Origin: Beijerinckia sp. 28-YEA-48
GTDB lineage: Bacteria > Pseudomonadota > Alphaproteobacteria > Rhizobiales > Beijerinckiaceae
Assembly (NCBI RefSeq): GCF_900104955.1
Contig: NZ_FNSI01000001.1
Coordinates: 2,762,001-2,826,000, forward strand
DNA length: 64,000 nucleotides
Direction: 5' to 3'
The position numbers and the translations under genes are program-made. Numbering within the stretch: position 1 is the stretch's first letter; every line of letters starts with the position of its first letter. Below are positions 9,382-17,683 of the stretch, one piece after another. A model generated the notes under the pieces. The model saw nothing but the letters and a program-made list of their open reading frames with translations, had not been told where the DNA came from and made no database searches.

Positions 9382-9909
9382 CTAAAACTTCCGCGGTGGC
9401 GGCACTTTGCCGGGCCAGCGGACGATGTGGTCGAGCAGATCATCGTCCGACAAGTCGTCCTCAGACGGCCCAGCCCGGCCGCGCACCGAGACGCCGGCCG
9501 TGTGCACGGTCTCGCGCGATCCAGAAATCAGGTGATGCCAGGGATAGAGGTCCTTGCCCTCGTCGACCAGGCGATAGGCGCAGGTCGGCGGCAGCCATTT
9601 GATCTCGCGCAGCCGGGTCGGCGTCAGCTTGATGCAATCGGGCACCTTCGCCTTGCGGCCAGGATAATCTGAGCAGCGGCAGGACTTTTCCTCGAACAGC
9701 CGGCACACCACATCGGTGAAATGGATCTTACCGGTGTCCTCATCCTCAAGCTTGACGAGGCAACAACGACCACAGCCGTCGCAGAGGGACTCCCACTCGG
9801 CCCGGCTGAGGGCATCAAGGCCCTTTTTCCAAAATGGCTTGGTCGCCGCGGGCGCGGTTTTTGCAGCCATGGCAGACTTACGAACCGGTTTTGTGTCATT
9901 CTGGGGCAT
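9382..9909 (-). CDS. YcgN-family cysteine cluster protein (UPF0260)
   Basis: A protein of 175 residues with the YcgN/YkgJ cysteine arrangement: CDGCGRCC near residue 42, then VVCRLF, CRCSDY, CIKL and PTCAYR. The family is thought to bind a metal or iron-sulfur cluster through these cysteines, but the biochemical role is undefined. The N-terminal 25 residues are Ala/Lys/Thr-rich, and an alternative ATG at 9870 would remove 13 of them. The gene is divergent from pbp1A, with about 100 bases between the starts. Confidence 0.85.
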   Translation of the reverse strand: MPQNDTKPVRKSAMAAKTAPAATKPFWKKGLDALSRAEWESLCDGCGRCCLVKLEDEDTGKIHFTDVVCRLFEEKSCRCSDYPGRKAKVPDCIKLTPTRLREIKWLPPTCAYRLVDEGKDLYPWHHLISGSRETVHTAGVSVRGRAGPSEDDLSDDDLLDHIVRWPGKVPPPRKF

Positions 9910-10009
9910 GGATCGGGCATGCGCCTCGGCAGGGCCATCGTCAAGAGGCTTACCAACGTGGTATATGGGGAACTGATCATTTTACGGGACCGGATCGGGA
10001 TCCCCGCAC

Positions 10010-12235
10010 GTGTTTGACGATTTTCAGACCACAGGCCTTGGCCAGAAGATTGCCCGCGCGCTTCTGGCCTTTGACGCGTGGATCAATTCGAGCCTCTACG
10101 AAAGTGGCCAGCAGGCGCGCCAGCGCTATGACACCTTTGTCGCCTTCATGGACCGGTTCCACGTCTCGGGCTGGCGCAAGGTTGGCGTTGAACTCGCTTG
10201 CGAGACCCTGACCTTGGGTCTGGCCGGCGCGGTGCTGATGCTGGCGCTCGCCGTCCCGGCCTTCAACGAGACCAGCGACGAGGATTGGCTGAAGAAGCAG
10301 GACCTCGCCGTCGTCTTCCTCGATCGCTATGGCGAGGAAGTCGGCCGACGCGGCATCAAGCACGACGACTCGCTGCCGCTCGAACAGGTGCCCGACTTCC
10401 TGATCCAGGCCGTGCTCGCCACCGAGGACCGGCGTTTCTTCGAACATTACGGCATCGACCCGATCGGCACTTTACGCGCCTTCACTGTCAACGCCCGTTC
10501 GTCCGGTGTCGTGCAGGGCGGCTCGACCATCACCCAGCAGCTGGCGAAGAATCTCTTCCTCAGCAATGAGCGTTCGATCGAGCGCAAGGTGAAGGAGGCT
10601 TTCCTGGCGCTGTGGCTGGAAACCCGCCTCACCAAGAACGAAATCCTCAAACTCTATCTCGATCGCGCCTATATGGGCGGCGGCGCATTCGGCGTGCAGG
10701 CAGCGGCTGATTTCTACTTCGGCAAGTCGCTGCGCGAGATCAATCTTGCTGAAGCCGCCATGCTGGCTGGCCTGTTCAAGGCGCCAACCAAATTCGCGCC
10801 GCACGTCAATTTGCCGGCAGCGCGGGCCCGCGCCAATGACGTTCTGCAGAATCTCGTCGACTCCGGCTTCATGACCGAAGGCCAGGTGTTCATCGCGCGC
10901 AAGAATCCCGCCACACCCGTCGATCGCCATCGCGCCGCCTCGCCCGACTGGTATCTCGATTGGGCCTTTGAAGAAGTGAAAAAGCTAGCGCAAGCCGGCA
11001 AGTTTGGCGACGATCGCGTGCTCACCGTGCGTACCGCGCTCGACAGCGGCATCCAGCACCAATCCGAGAAAGTGCTGGAAGACAATCTGCGCCAATTTGG
11101 CAAACAGTATCGCGTCAAGCAGGGCGCCATCGTCGTACTTGAGCCCAACGGCGCCGTGCGCGCCATCGTTGGCGGCCGCGACTATGGTGCCAGTCAGTTC
11201 AACCGCGCCACCGACGCGTTGCGCCAGCCCGGCTCTTCGTTCAAACCCTATGTCTATCTGGCGGCTTTGCTGACCAATAAATTTAAGCCCTCGACCATCG
11301 TCACCGATGGCCCAGTATGCATTGGCAATTGGTGCCCGAAGAATTACGGCGGCGGCTATGCCGGATCGATGCCGCTGATCTCGGCGCTGACACGCTCGAT
11401 CAATACGATCGCGGTGAAACTGTCGATCGCCATCGGCGACGGCTCGCCCAAGGCTGGCCGTGCCAAGATCGTCGAACTGGCGCGGCGCATGGGCATCACC
11501 TCGCCTTTGACCGACACACCGTCCCTGCCGATTGGCGCTGGCGAAGTGACGCCGCTCGAACATGCCAATGCCTATGCGGTGTTCGCCAATGGTGGTAAGC
11601 GCGCCCCGGCCTTCGCCATCGTCGATGTGCACAATTCGCGCGGCGACCTCATCTATCACCACGATGCGGAAGCGGCGATGACACAGGTGGTGCCACCGGC
11701 CAAGATCGCCGAAATGAATACGATGCTGATGTCGGTGGTGGAGAACGGCACGGGCCGTCGCGCCATCCTGCCGGGCATCAAGGTCGGCGGCAAGACCGGC
11801 ACCACCAATGGCTATAAGGACGCCTGGTTCATGGGCTTCACCGGCAATTACGTCGGCGCCGTCTGGTACGGCAACGACGAGCCGACCTCGATGAACAATA
11901 TGACGGGCGGCACCCTGCCGGCGCAAACCTGGCACGATGTGATGGAGTTCGCCCATCAGGGGATCGAGCTGAAGCCACTCTACAGCGCACCGCCGCCAAG
12001 CCCCGAAGCCATCGCCGCGGCGCTGTCGCGCGGCAGCGGTCAGGGTACCGCCCTTGGGCAACCGCAACGGCCGGTGACGCTATCGCGCAAATCAACCGAG
12101 ACGCTCGGCGCGCTGGAAAACCTTCTGCGCACCTCGGCTGAACGCCAGCGCAAGGTCGACGCAACGCCGGTGCACGACGATGGCACGATGCTGCGCCTCG
12201 GGTCGGCGAAACCACCGCAGATGCTGACCCGCTGA
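10010..12235 (+). CDS. Class A penicillin-binding protein, PBP1A family
   Basis: A bifunctional peptidoglycan synthase of 741 residues. After a short cytoplasmic segment and a membrane helix at about residues 64-83, the GT51 glycosyltransferase domain shows EDRRFFEHYGID, GGSTITQQLAKN and RKVKEAFLA. The transpeptidase domain shows the nucleophile motif QPGSSFKPY, the SxN motif in TRSINT and KTGTTNGYKDAW. The start is a GTG at 10010 (MFDDFQTT), about 100 bases from the divergent YcgN gene. The C-terminal tail is low-complexity and Pro/Ser-rich. It polymerises and crosslinks glycan strands in the periplasm. Confidence 0.94.
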   Translation: MFDDFQTTGLGQKIARALLAFDAWINSSLYESGQQARQRYDTFVAFMDRFHVSGWRKVGVELACETLTLGLAGAVLMLALAVPAFNETSDEDWLKKQDLAVVFLDRYGEEVGRRGIKHDDSLPLEQVPDFLIQAVLATEDRRFFEHYGIDPIGTLRAFTVNARSSGVVQGGSTITQQLAKNLFLSNERSIERKVKEAFLALWLETRLTKNEILKLYLDRAYMGGGAFGVQAAADFYFGKSLREINLAEAAMLAGLFKAPTKFAPHVNLPAARARANDVLQNLVDSGFMTEGQVFIARKNPATPVDRHRAASPDWYLDWAFEEVKKLAQAGKFGDDRVLTVRTALDSGIQHQSEKVLEDNLRQFGKQYRVKQGAIVVLEPNGAVRAIVGGRDYGASQFNRATDALRQPGSSFKPYVYLAALLTNKFKPSTIVTDGPVCIGNWCPKNYGGGYAGSMPLISALTRSINTIAVKLSIAIGDGSPKAGRAKIVELARRMGITSPLTDTPSLPIGAGEVTPLEHANAYAVFANGGKRAPAFAIVDVHNSRGDLIYHHDAEAAMTQVVPPAKIAEMNTMLMSVVENGTGRRAILPGIKVGGKTGTTNGYKDAWFMGFTGNYVGAVWYGNDEPTSMNNMTGGTLPAQTWHDVMEFAHQGIELKPLYSAPPPSPEAIAAALSRGSGQGTALGQPQRPVTLSRKSTETLGALENLLRTSAERQRKVDATPVHDDGTMLRLGSAKPPQMLTR

Positions 12236-12380
12236 ATGGGCGATATCCCAGAGAAAATCACGCTTCGATAGAAGCGCTATCGTGCATTGACTCAATCCCA
12301 GTGGATTGACTTGCGTGCGATGGGATGTTGCCATGATGCAAAGATCATCGGCAGCAAGATCATCATCGGGAGGAAGAGCC

Positions 12381-13841
12381 ATGACGGCCGCAGGCGGCGT
12401 CAGACAGGCGCTTATTATCGGCGCCGGTTTCGGCGGCATCGGCATGGCGATCCGCCTCAAACGCGCCGGCATCGACGATTTCGTCATCCTCGAACGCGCC
12501 GATGGCGTTGGTGGCGTCTGGCATGCCAATCGTTATCCGGGCGCGGCCTGCGATGTCGAATCGCATCTCTATTCCTATTCTTTTGAGACCAATTTCGATT
12601 GGGAACGGCCGCACGGCACACGCCGCGAGATCCTGCGCTATTTCGATCACTGCCTGCGCAAATACGCCATCCTGCCGCATATCCGCTTCAACACACCTGT
12701 CGAAACAGCGACCTTCGATGAAGAACAAAGCATCTGGAACGTGCGGACGCGAAACGGCGAAACCCTGCGCGCCCGATCACTGATCTCGGCTTGCGGTCTT
12801 TTCAACACGCCCGCGATTCCAAAACTCGCTGGCATCGAAGGGTTTGCAGGCGAGGTTTTCCACTCAGCTGCCTGGAACGAGGACTTCGTTTCCCACGGTC
12901 GCCGCATCGCCGTGATCGGCACGGGCTGCAGCACCGCGCAATTCGTTCCCGAAATCGTCGGGGATGCGGCGCGGCTGGTCGTCTTCCAACGCACGCCTGC
13001 CTTTGTCGGACCAAAGGCGGAGGCAGCCTACAGCGCCCGCCAGCGCCGCCTCTACCGACTGCTGCCGATCCTGCGACGTCTCGACCGGCTCAGCATTTTC
13101 CGCCGCTACGAGCAGCTCTATCGCATCCATGAAGATCCGGCGTTCCGCGCCGAACGCGGCAGGGACACGCGCGCTTTCGTCGAGCGCCAAGTCAGCAATC
13201 CGCAAAAGCGACAAAAACTCACCCCCACCTATGATGCCGGCTGCAAGAGAGGCGTGCGCTCAGGAAGCTTTCTGAAGGCGCTCGATCGCGATCATGTCGA
13301 CGTGGTCACGGAGCCAATCGAGCGCGTCCATGCCCATGCCATCGAAACCAGGGACGGCGCTCTCCATCCCGTCGACACAATCATCTATGGAACGGGTTTC
13401 ACACCTTCCAATTACCTTTCGACATTTGAGCTGCGCGGGCTCGGCGGCCTCACCCTGAGCGAGGCCTGGAAAGACGGTCCCGAAGCCTATTTGGGCATCA
13501 CCATGAACGGCTTTCCAAACTTCTTCATGATCTACGGCCCCAACACCAATGCGCCCGCCTCGATCATCTACATCATCGAATGCCAGATCGATTACATCTT
13601 GAAATGCGTTCAGGCCCTCGCGAAGGGCCAACTGCGCCAGATGCACGTCGATGCGCAAACCCAGGCGACCTTTAACGCAGATCTGCAAGCCCAGCTGCGA
13701 TCAACCGCCTGGGCCAGCGGCTGCATGAGCTATTTCATGACCGCCGCGGGCAAGATCGTCACGCAGTGGCCAGGGGCGAGCCGCAGTTATTGGATGCGCA
13801 CCCGCCGCCTGAAGATGAAAGACTACCAAACCACGCGCTGA
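12381..13841 (+). CDS. Flavin-containing monooxygenase, Baeyer-Villiger type
   Basis: A 486-residue FAD/NADPH monooxygenase. The FAD-binding Rossmann motif GAGFGGIGMA is near the N-terminus. The BVMO-like fingerprint FAGEVFHSAAW (FxGxxxHxxxW) is at about residue 157, followed by the NADPH Rossmann motif GTGCSTAQ and ATG-like YGTGF. Such enzymes insert oxygen next to ketones or oxidise soft heteroatoms; the substrate is unknown. I chose the ATG at 12381 because GGAGGAAG lies upstream and the flavin domain begins at once. It is convergent with the binding-protein gene, two bases apart. Confidence 0.9.
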   Translation: MTAAGGVRQALIIGAGFGGIGMAIRLKRAGIDDFVILERADGVGGVWHANRYPGAACDVESHLYSYSFETNFDWERPHGTRREILRYFDHCLRKYAILPHIRFNTPVETATFDEEQSIWNVRTRNGETLRARSLISACGLFNTPAIPKLAGIEGFAGEVFHSAAWNEDFVSHGRRIAVIGTGCSTAQFVPEIVGDAARLVVFQRTPAFVGPKAEAAYSARQRRLYRLLPILRRLDRLSIFRRYEQLYRIHEDPAFRAERGRDTRAFVERQVSNPQKRQKLTPTYDAGCKRGVRSGSFLKALDRDHVDVVTEPIERVHAHAIETRDGALHPVDTIIYGTGFTPSNYLSTFELRGLGGLTLSEAWKDGPEAYLGITMNGFPNFFMIYGPNTNAPASIIYIIECQIDYILKCVQALAKGQLRQMHVDAQTQATFNADLQAQLRSTAWASGCMSYFMTAAGKIVTQWPGASRSYWMRTRRLKMKDYQTTR

Positions 13842-13843
13842 AC

Positions 13844-14890
13844 CTACTGGCCCTTCATCACCACTTTGCGGATGCGCTCACGCTGCTCGGGCGTCACTGC
13901 ACCCAGCGCCTTAATGGCAAGATCGCGCGCCACTTCCGGCTCCTGGAAGGCAATATAACGCTGGCTCTTCTCGCCATCGGCGATCAACGCCGGATCGGTC
14001 AGCGCCCGTTTGACGGCGGCGCGCAGAAAAGCGAGCCGCGCCGGCGGCACGCCCTGGGTGGTGACGAGAATACGGCCGAGATCATTGATGGAATTGCGGA
14101 AGTCGAGCCACCAGACCTGCTCGTCATCGAGCTTGAACGCCTCAAAAACCGTCGGCACGTTGGGCAGCAGTTCGGAACGCTTGCGGCCCATCGAGAGGAA
14201 GGCACGCGCCTGGCCCGACTTGTCGATCTGCGCGGCTGAGGAATCGGACACATAGAGCGCGTCCTGTTCGCCGCGCTCCATCGCCAGGGCGATTTCGTTG
14301 CTGCCCTTGTAGCCAAGGATGATCTGGCAGTTGAGCCGCAGCGCCTCGCAGGTGATGGCAGCGCCGTCGCCAGGCCCATCGTTGAGGCCCGTCCCGCCCC
14401 AGCGGATGCGCGCTCCAGGCTTCAGCACGTCCTGCGGCGTCTTAAATGGCGAATCCTTGGCGACGAGCCAGATCCAGGGATAGGCGCTGACGATGCCCAG
14501 ATGTTCGAGCTTGGTCAGGTCGTAGCGGGCGTTCTGATTGTCGACGATCTGGCCGAGCGCCGCCGGTGTGCCGTTGGCGATATGCAGCTGCAGGCCATCG
14601 GGCGCGGCATTGGCGATGCGATTGAGCGCGACGATGCCGCCGGCGCCAACCTGATTTTCGACGACAACCGTCGCCTCGAGTTCACGGGCAAGATAGGGCG
14701 CGATCATCCGCGCATAGGTATCAAAGCCGCCGCCGGCGCCAACGCCGACAACGAATTTCACGATCTTGCCTTTATAGAAGGCGGCCTCGTCTTGGGCTGC
14801 GGCAGATTGGGCAGCGGCAGGTGATGCGGCCAGAGCAAAGGCGCAGGCGGCCACAGCCATGGTCGTGATGCGGATGATCTTGACGATCAT
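13844..14890 (-). CDS. Tripartite tricarboxylate transporter substrate-binding protein (Bug/TctC family)
   Basis: A periplasmic binding protein of 348 residues. A cleavable signal peptide (MIVKIIRITTMAVAACAFALA, cut near SPAAAQ) precedes the Bug fold. The N-terminal signature IVKFVVGVGAGGGFDTYAR and VVVENQVGAGG is the ligand-binding region of the TctC/Bug family. GGAGGAG lies 10 bases before the ATG at 14890; a much longer frame reaching 15307 is an artefact. No TctA/TctB permease gene is in view, which is common for orphan Bug proteins. The ligand is probably a small carboxylate, but this is inferred. Confidence 0.88.
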   Translation of the reverse strand: MIVKIIRITTMAVAACAFALAASPAAAQSAAAQDEAAFYKGKIVKFVVGVGAGGGFDTYARMIAPYLARELEATVVVENQVGAGGIVALNRIANAAPDGLQLHIANGTPAALGQIVDNQNARYDLTKLEHLGIVSAYPWIWLVAKDSPFKTPQDVLKPGARIRWGGTGLNDGPGDGAAITCEALRLNCQIILGYKGSNEIALAMERGEQDALYVSDSSAAQIDKSGQARAFLSMGRKRSELLPNVPTVFEAFKLDDEQVWWLDFRNSINDLGRILVTTQGVPPARLAFLRAAVKRALTDPALIADGEKSQRYIAFQEPEVARDLAIKALGAVTPEQRERIRKVVMKGQ

Positions 14891-15064
14891 AGAAATACTC
14901 CTCCCTCGAAGCTCGGCGCGTCTTGACGTGCACTCTTGGTGCGGCCGGGCAATTTCGGTCCTGCTCTTGCCATGGTTCGCGCCAACATGGCAATCGTAAC
15001 GGGGTTGAAGCCGACTCAAGCGGCAGGCGCGAGCAGGTTCTGCGGTCGTTCTGGAGCAAGCGCA

Positions 15065-15643
15065 TTGGCGACGTTTCTGAAATCGCTGTTGGCAGCCGCC
15101 ATCGGCGTCGCGCTTGGCCTCACCGCGACATGGCTGGCGGTCGAGCGCGGCTATGGTTTCGGCGCCGTCAGTTCGGGCCCCTGGACCGGCTGGCCAAAAA
15201 CCGGATCGGACAGCGCTGACCCCTATGCGCGCGCCGTGCTGGCGCGCACCGGCGAAGTGCCGCTCGGCCTCGCCGAAGGCCTCAGCTTCACCGCCCGCAC
15301 CGATCAAACCGGCGCCCAGCTCGATCCCAGCTGCGACTATGTCCTCACCGGGCCGATCCCGCCGGCGCGCTATTGGACACTCACGGCGCTGACACCGCGC
15401 GGTCTCATCATCGACAACAGCGCCGGCCGCACCGGCATGACATCGGCGGAAATCGTCCGCGCCATGGACGGGACCTTCGCCATCACAATTTCCAGGCAGG
15501 CCCGGGCCGGCAATTGGCTGCCGCTCGGCAATGCACCTGAATTCGTCCTGATGCTGCGGCTCTATGATACGCCACTCAGCTCGGCCAGTTCCTCCATCGG
15601 CACCACGCCGATGCCGGTGCTGCGCAAGGAGCGCTGCGCATGA
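15065..15643 (+). CDS. DUF1214-domain membrane-anchored protein
   Basis: A 192-residue protein with an N-terminal membrane helix (LKSLLAAAIGVALGLTATW) and a DUF1214 domain (WTLTALTPRG, SRQARAGNWLP). It precedes a DUF1254 protein in the same operon with ATGA overlap, a standing pair in Hyphomicrobiales. The start is uncertain: TTG at 15065 has GGAG at good spacing and begins right before the helix, while in-frame ATGs at 14972 and 14987 would add an implausible N-terminus. The function is unknown; the protein probably faces the periplasm. Confidence 0.8.
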   Translation: MATFLKSLLAAAIGVALGLTATWLAVERGYGFGAVSSGPWTGWPKTGSDSADPYARAVLARTGEVPLGLAEGLSFTARTDQTGAQLDPSCDYVLTGPIPPARYWTLTALTPRGLIIDNSAGRTGMTSAEIVRAMDGTFAITISRQARAGNWLPLGNAPEFVLMLRLYDTPLSSASSSIGTTPMPVLRKERCA

Positions 15644-16233
15644 AGCCGTTCACCAACTGGCGTGAAACGCTGATCAGCAATTCGCCCTGGATCGCCGGCG
15701 CTATCATCGTGGCCGGTATCGTTCACATCACCTCGATCATGGCGATGCCCTATCTGGCGCCGAAAGACGCTTTCGCGCGCCTGGAACAGGCCGCTCCTCT
15801 CAATCGACTGACCGTGTTGCCGCAGCCGGCGGCGGCAGCGGCGCTGATGCCGTTCGAGGATCCAGCGGCCGTGGTGGCCGTCTGCCGTTACGATCTCGAC
15901 GTCGCGGCGCTGCGCCTGCGCGGCCCTCTGTCAGGCGACGGCCTGCTGCTGTTTTCTTTCCACAACCGCTTCGGCACGACCTTCTATGCGATGACCGACA
16001 AGGGCGCGCTGCGCGGCCGGCTCGACGTGCTGGTGCTCAACCAGACCCAGCTCGAAGCGGTGGAAGCTTTCGATCCGGAAGACGAGCTACCGCAGGAATT
16101 GCGGCTGGTGAGCCCAACTCAAAAGGGATTTGTGATTGTCCGCTCGCTGGCGCCAGAGCCTGGCAGCCGCCCGCAGGCGCGGGCACGGATCGGACAAATC
16201 GGCTGCGAAGCGGAAGGCAACCGGCGGGATTAG
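15640..16233 (+). CDS. DUF1254-domain membrane-anchored protein
   Basis: A protein of 197 residues with one N-terminal membrane helix (WIAGAIIVAGIVHITSIMAM) and a DUF1254-like domain carrying FHNRFGTTFYAMTD. The start ATG overlaps the stop of the DUF1214 gene by four bases, so the two are translated together. In larger homologues DUF1254 and DUF1214 are fused in one polypeptide; here they are separate, with DUF1214 first. The biochemical role is not known. Confidence 0.82.
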   Translation: MKPFTNWRETLISNSPWIAGAIIVAGIVHITSIMAMPYLAPKDAFARLEQAAPLNRLTVLPQPAAAAALMPFEDPAAVVAVCRYDLDVAALRLRGPLSGDGLLLFSFHNRFGTTFYAMTDKGALRGRLDVLVLNQTQLEAVEAFDPEDELPQELRLVSPTQKGFVIVRSLAPEPGSRPQARARIGQIGCEAEGNRRD

Positions 16234-16245
16234 GCGCGACGCAGG

Positions 16246-16440
16246 TTAAGCTCGACGCTTACGCTTGCGCGAGCGTTGGCTTGAGGTCGACTGGCCAACC
16301 CCAGGGCGCTTTGCACCGGGATCGGGTGTGCGTTCGTAGCGGACTCCGGTGAAGAACAAAATCTCGGCCGCTACGCCGGATGTAGAAGCGCCCCCGGATA
16401 TCGGGCGCTTTTGAACTGGAAATTGAATCACTATCGCCAT
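16246..16440 (-). CDS. Small conserved protein with FFTGVRYER motif
   Basis: A 64-residue protein with an N-terminal VIQFPVQ segment, a disordered Gly/Ser stretch, the motif EILFFTGVRYER and a very basic C-terminus ending RSRKRKRRA. I recall small Hyphomicrobiales proteins with this pattern, but no function is known to me. The gene is convergent with the DUF1254 gene, 12 bases apart. About 170 bases of empty DNA lie upstream. Confidence 0.65.
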   Translation of the reverse strand: MAIVIQFPVQKRPISGGASTSGVAAEILFFTGVRYERTPDPGAKRPGVGQSTSSQRSRKRKRRA

Positions 16441-16607
16441 TGCGCCAGCTCCGGGACCAAACCGTTCCTTCAGCGAGCAGAAGCAGAACGATTTAATTAA
16501 AGGTTTCGGAAGTTAATAAATAGTCAACACCAGTTTCATTTCCGGACGGGTGCGGCGGCACATATGCCGCGCCGCCCGTTCCCGAAGCGAAATCGCCTGA
16601 TGGTGAA

Positions 16608-16955
16608 CTAAGCTCCCGGAGCTAAATCGAGGAAGTTGCGCCCGGCGCGATCCTCGACATCGACGATCCAGATGTCGGGATCAAAGGCCATTTCGCGCTG
16701 CAAGCGCGTGCTGACGGCGAGCCCATCCAGCCAATCTTCGGCATGCATGCGCGTCCACAGGCGATCGATGCCGTCGTCGCTGATTTCGCTCTGGGGGGCC
16801 GGACCAAACAGCGCCTGCCGGCCGTCGAGGCAATCGATCACGACGAAGATCGCCCCCGCCTCCTCGGCGCCGCGCCGGCGCAAGGTGGCGTAGGCACCTT
16901 CAACCGCGCAGCGGCGCAGATAGGCCGACACCCATATGCCAGCCTTTAATCGCAT
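16608..16955 (-). CDS. DUF1491 family protein
   Basis: A cytoplasmic-type protein of 115 residues starting MRLKAGIWVSAYLRRC, the DUF1491 hallmark, with GAIFVVID and DIWIVDVEDR in the second half. It lies two bases downstream of the peptidoglycan-binding gene and is transcribed with it and the PAS kinase. This three-gene order is common in the Hyphomicrobiales. The function is undefined. Confidence 0.87.
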   Translation of the reverse strand: MRLKAGIWVSAYLRRCAVEGAYATLRRRGAEEAGAIFVVIDCLDGRQALFGPAPQSEISDDGIDRLWTRMHAEDWLDGLAVSTRLQREMAFDPDIWIVDVEDRAGRNFLDLAPGA

Positions 16956-16957
16956 GG

Positions 16958-17683
16958 TCAGTTGATCTGAATGCCGGAACGCGTTGCAAGTTCACGCTGC
17001 GTGCGGCCGGTGATCTCTCCGGTCAGCGGCAGGTTGCGGTCGCGTTCGAACTTGTGGATCGCCTGTTTTGTGCCGCTACCGATAACGCCATCGACGCTGA
17101 CGGAGTAGCCGAGCTTGGCCAGCGCCTTCTGCGCCGCCATGACTCGCTTTGCCGCAGGGTCCACGGGCGCCGATGCGGCGACTGTCGAAACCTGCCCCGC
17201 TCCCACAGCACCCTTGAGGAGGGCTGCGATCGGGTCACTCCCCTTCGGCTCACTCGCCGCCGGCTTGGAATCTGTCTTGGGATCGATCAGGTCCGCGATG
17301 CCCCTTGGCGCCGCTGCAGGACGTAGCGGTGCCGTAGCCGCCATTTCCGTGGGGCGAGGCGCTGGAACCGGCGGTTCGGCCGCGGGAACCACGCGCGGTG
17401 CCGTGCCGACCATTTGTGGCGCCGGCGTCGCACCGCTGCCAGCGTGTGAAAACAGCGGCGCGGGATGGCGCGCGGTCTGGAAGAACAGCGCGTTGACGAT
17501 AACGGCGCCAAGCAAAGCCGCCGACGTGATGATGAGGAAACGACGCCAGTTCATCACCAGCAATCCACGCATGGATGATGCCTTACGAGCGGGCGCGGCT
17601 TTCGCCGTGGCGCGGCCATTGGCGCGAGTGCGGCGCGGCATCGCGTCGAAATCGGGCTCTTCGCGAAGGGCAAGATTACGCAA
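16958..17683 (-). CDS. Membrane-anchored peptidoglycan-binding protein
   Basis: A 241-residue protein: cytoplasmic basic tail, one membrane helix (FLIITSAALLGAVIVNALFF, about residues 49-68), a long Pro/Ala-rich linker, and a C-terminal PG_binding_1 domain (LAKLGYSVSVDGVIGSGTKQ, FERDRNLPLTGE). The domain should contact the cell wall in the periplasm. The start overlaps the end of the PAS kinase gene by eight bases, so it follows that gene in one operon with the DUF1491 gene. Confidence 0.86.
   Translation of the reverse strand: MRNLALREEPDFDAMPRRTRANGRATAKAAPARKASSMRGLLVMNWRRFLIITSAALLGAVIVNALFFQTARHPAPLFSHAGSGATPAPQMVGTAPRVVPAAEPPVPAPRPTEMAATAPLRPAAAPRGIADLIDPKTDSKPAASEPKGSDPIAALLKGAVGAGQVSTVAASAPVDPAAKRVMAAQKALAKLGYSVSVDGVIGSGTKQAIHKFERDRNLPLTGEITGRTQRELATRSGIQIN

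Noticed and set aside
14891-15307. N-terminal extension of the Bug-type binding protein
   Set aside because: The signal peptide and GGAGGAG place the start at 14890; the extension is Arg/Ala-rich and overlaps the DUF1214 gene.
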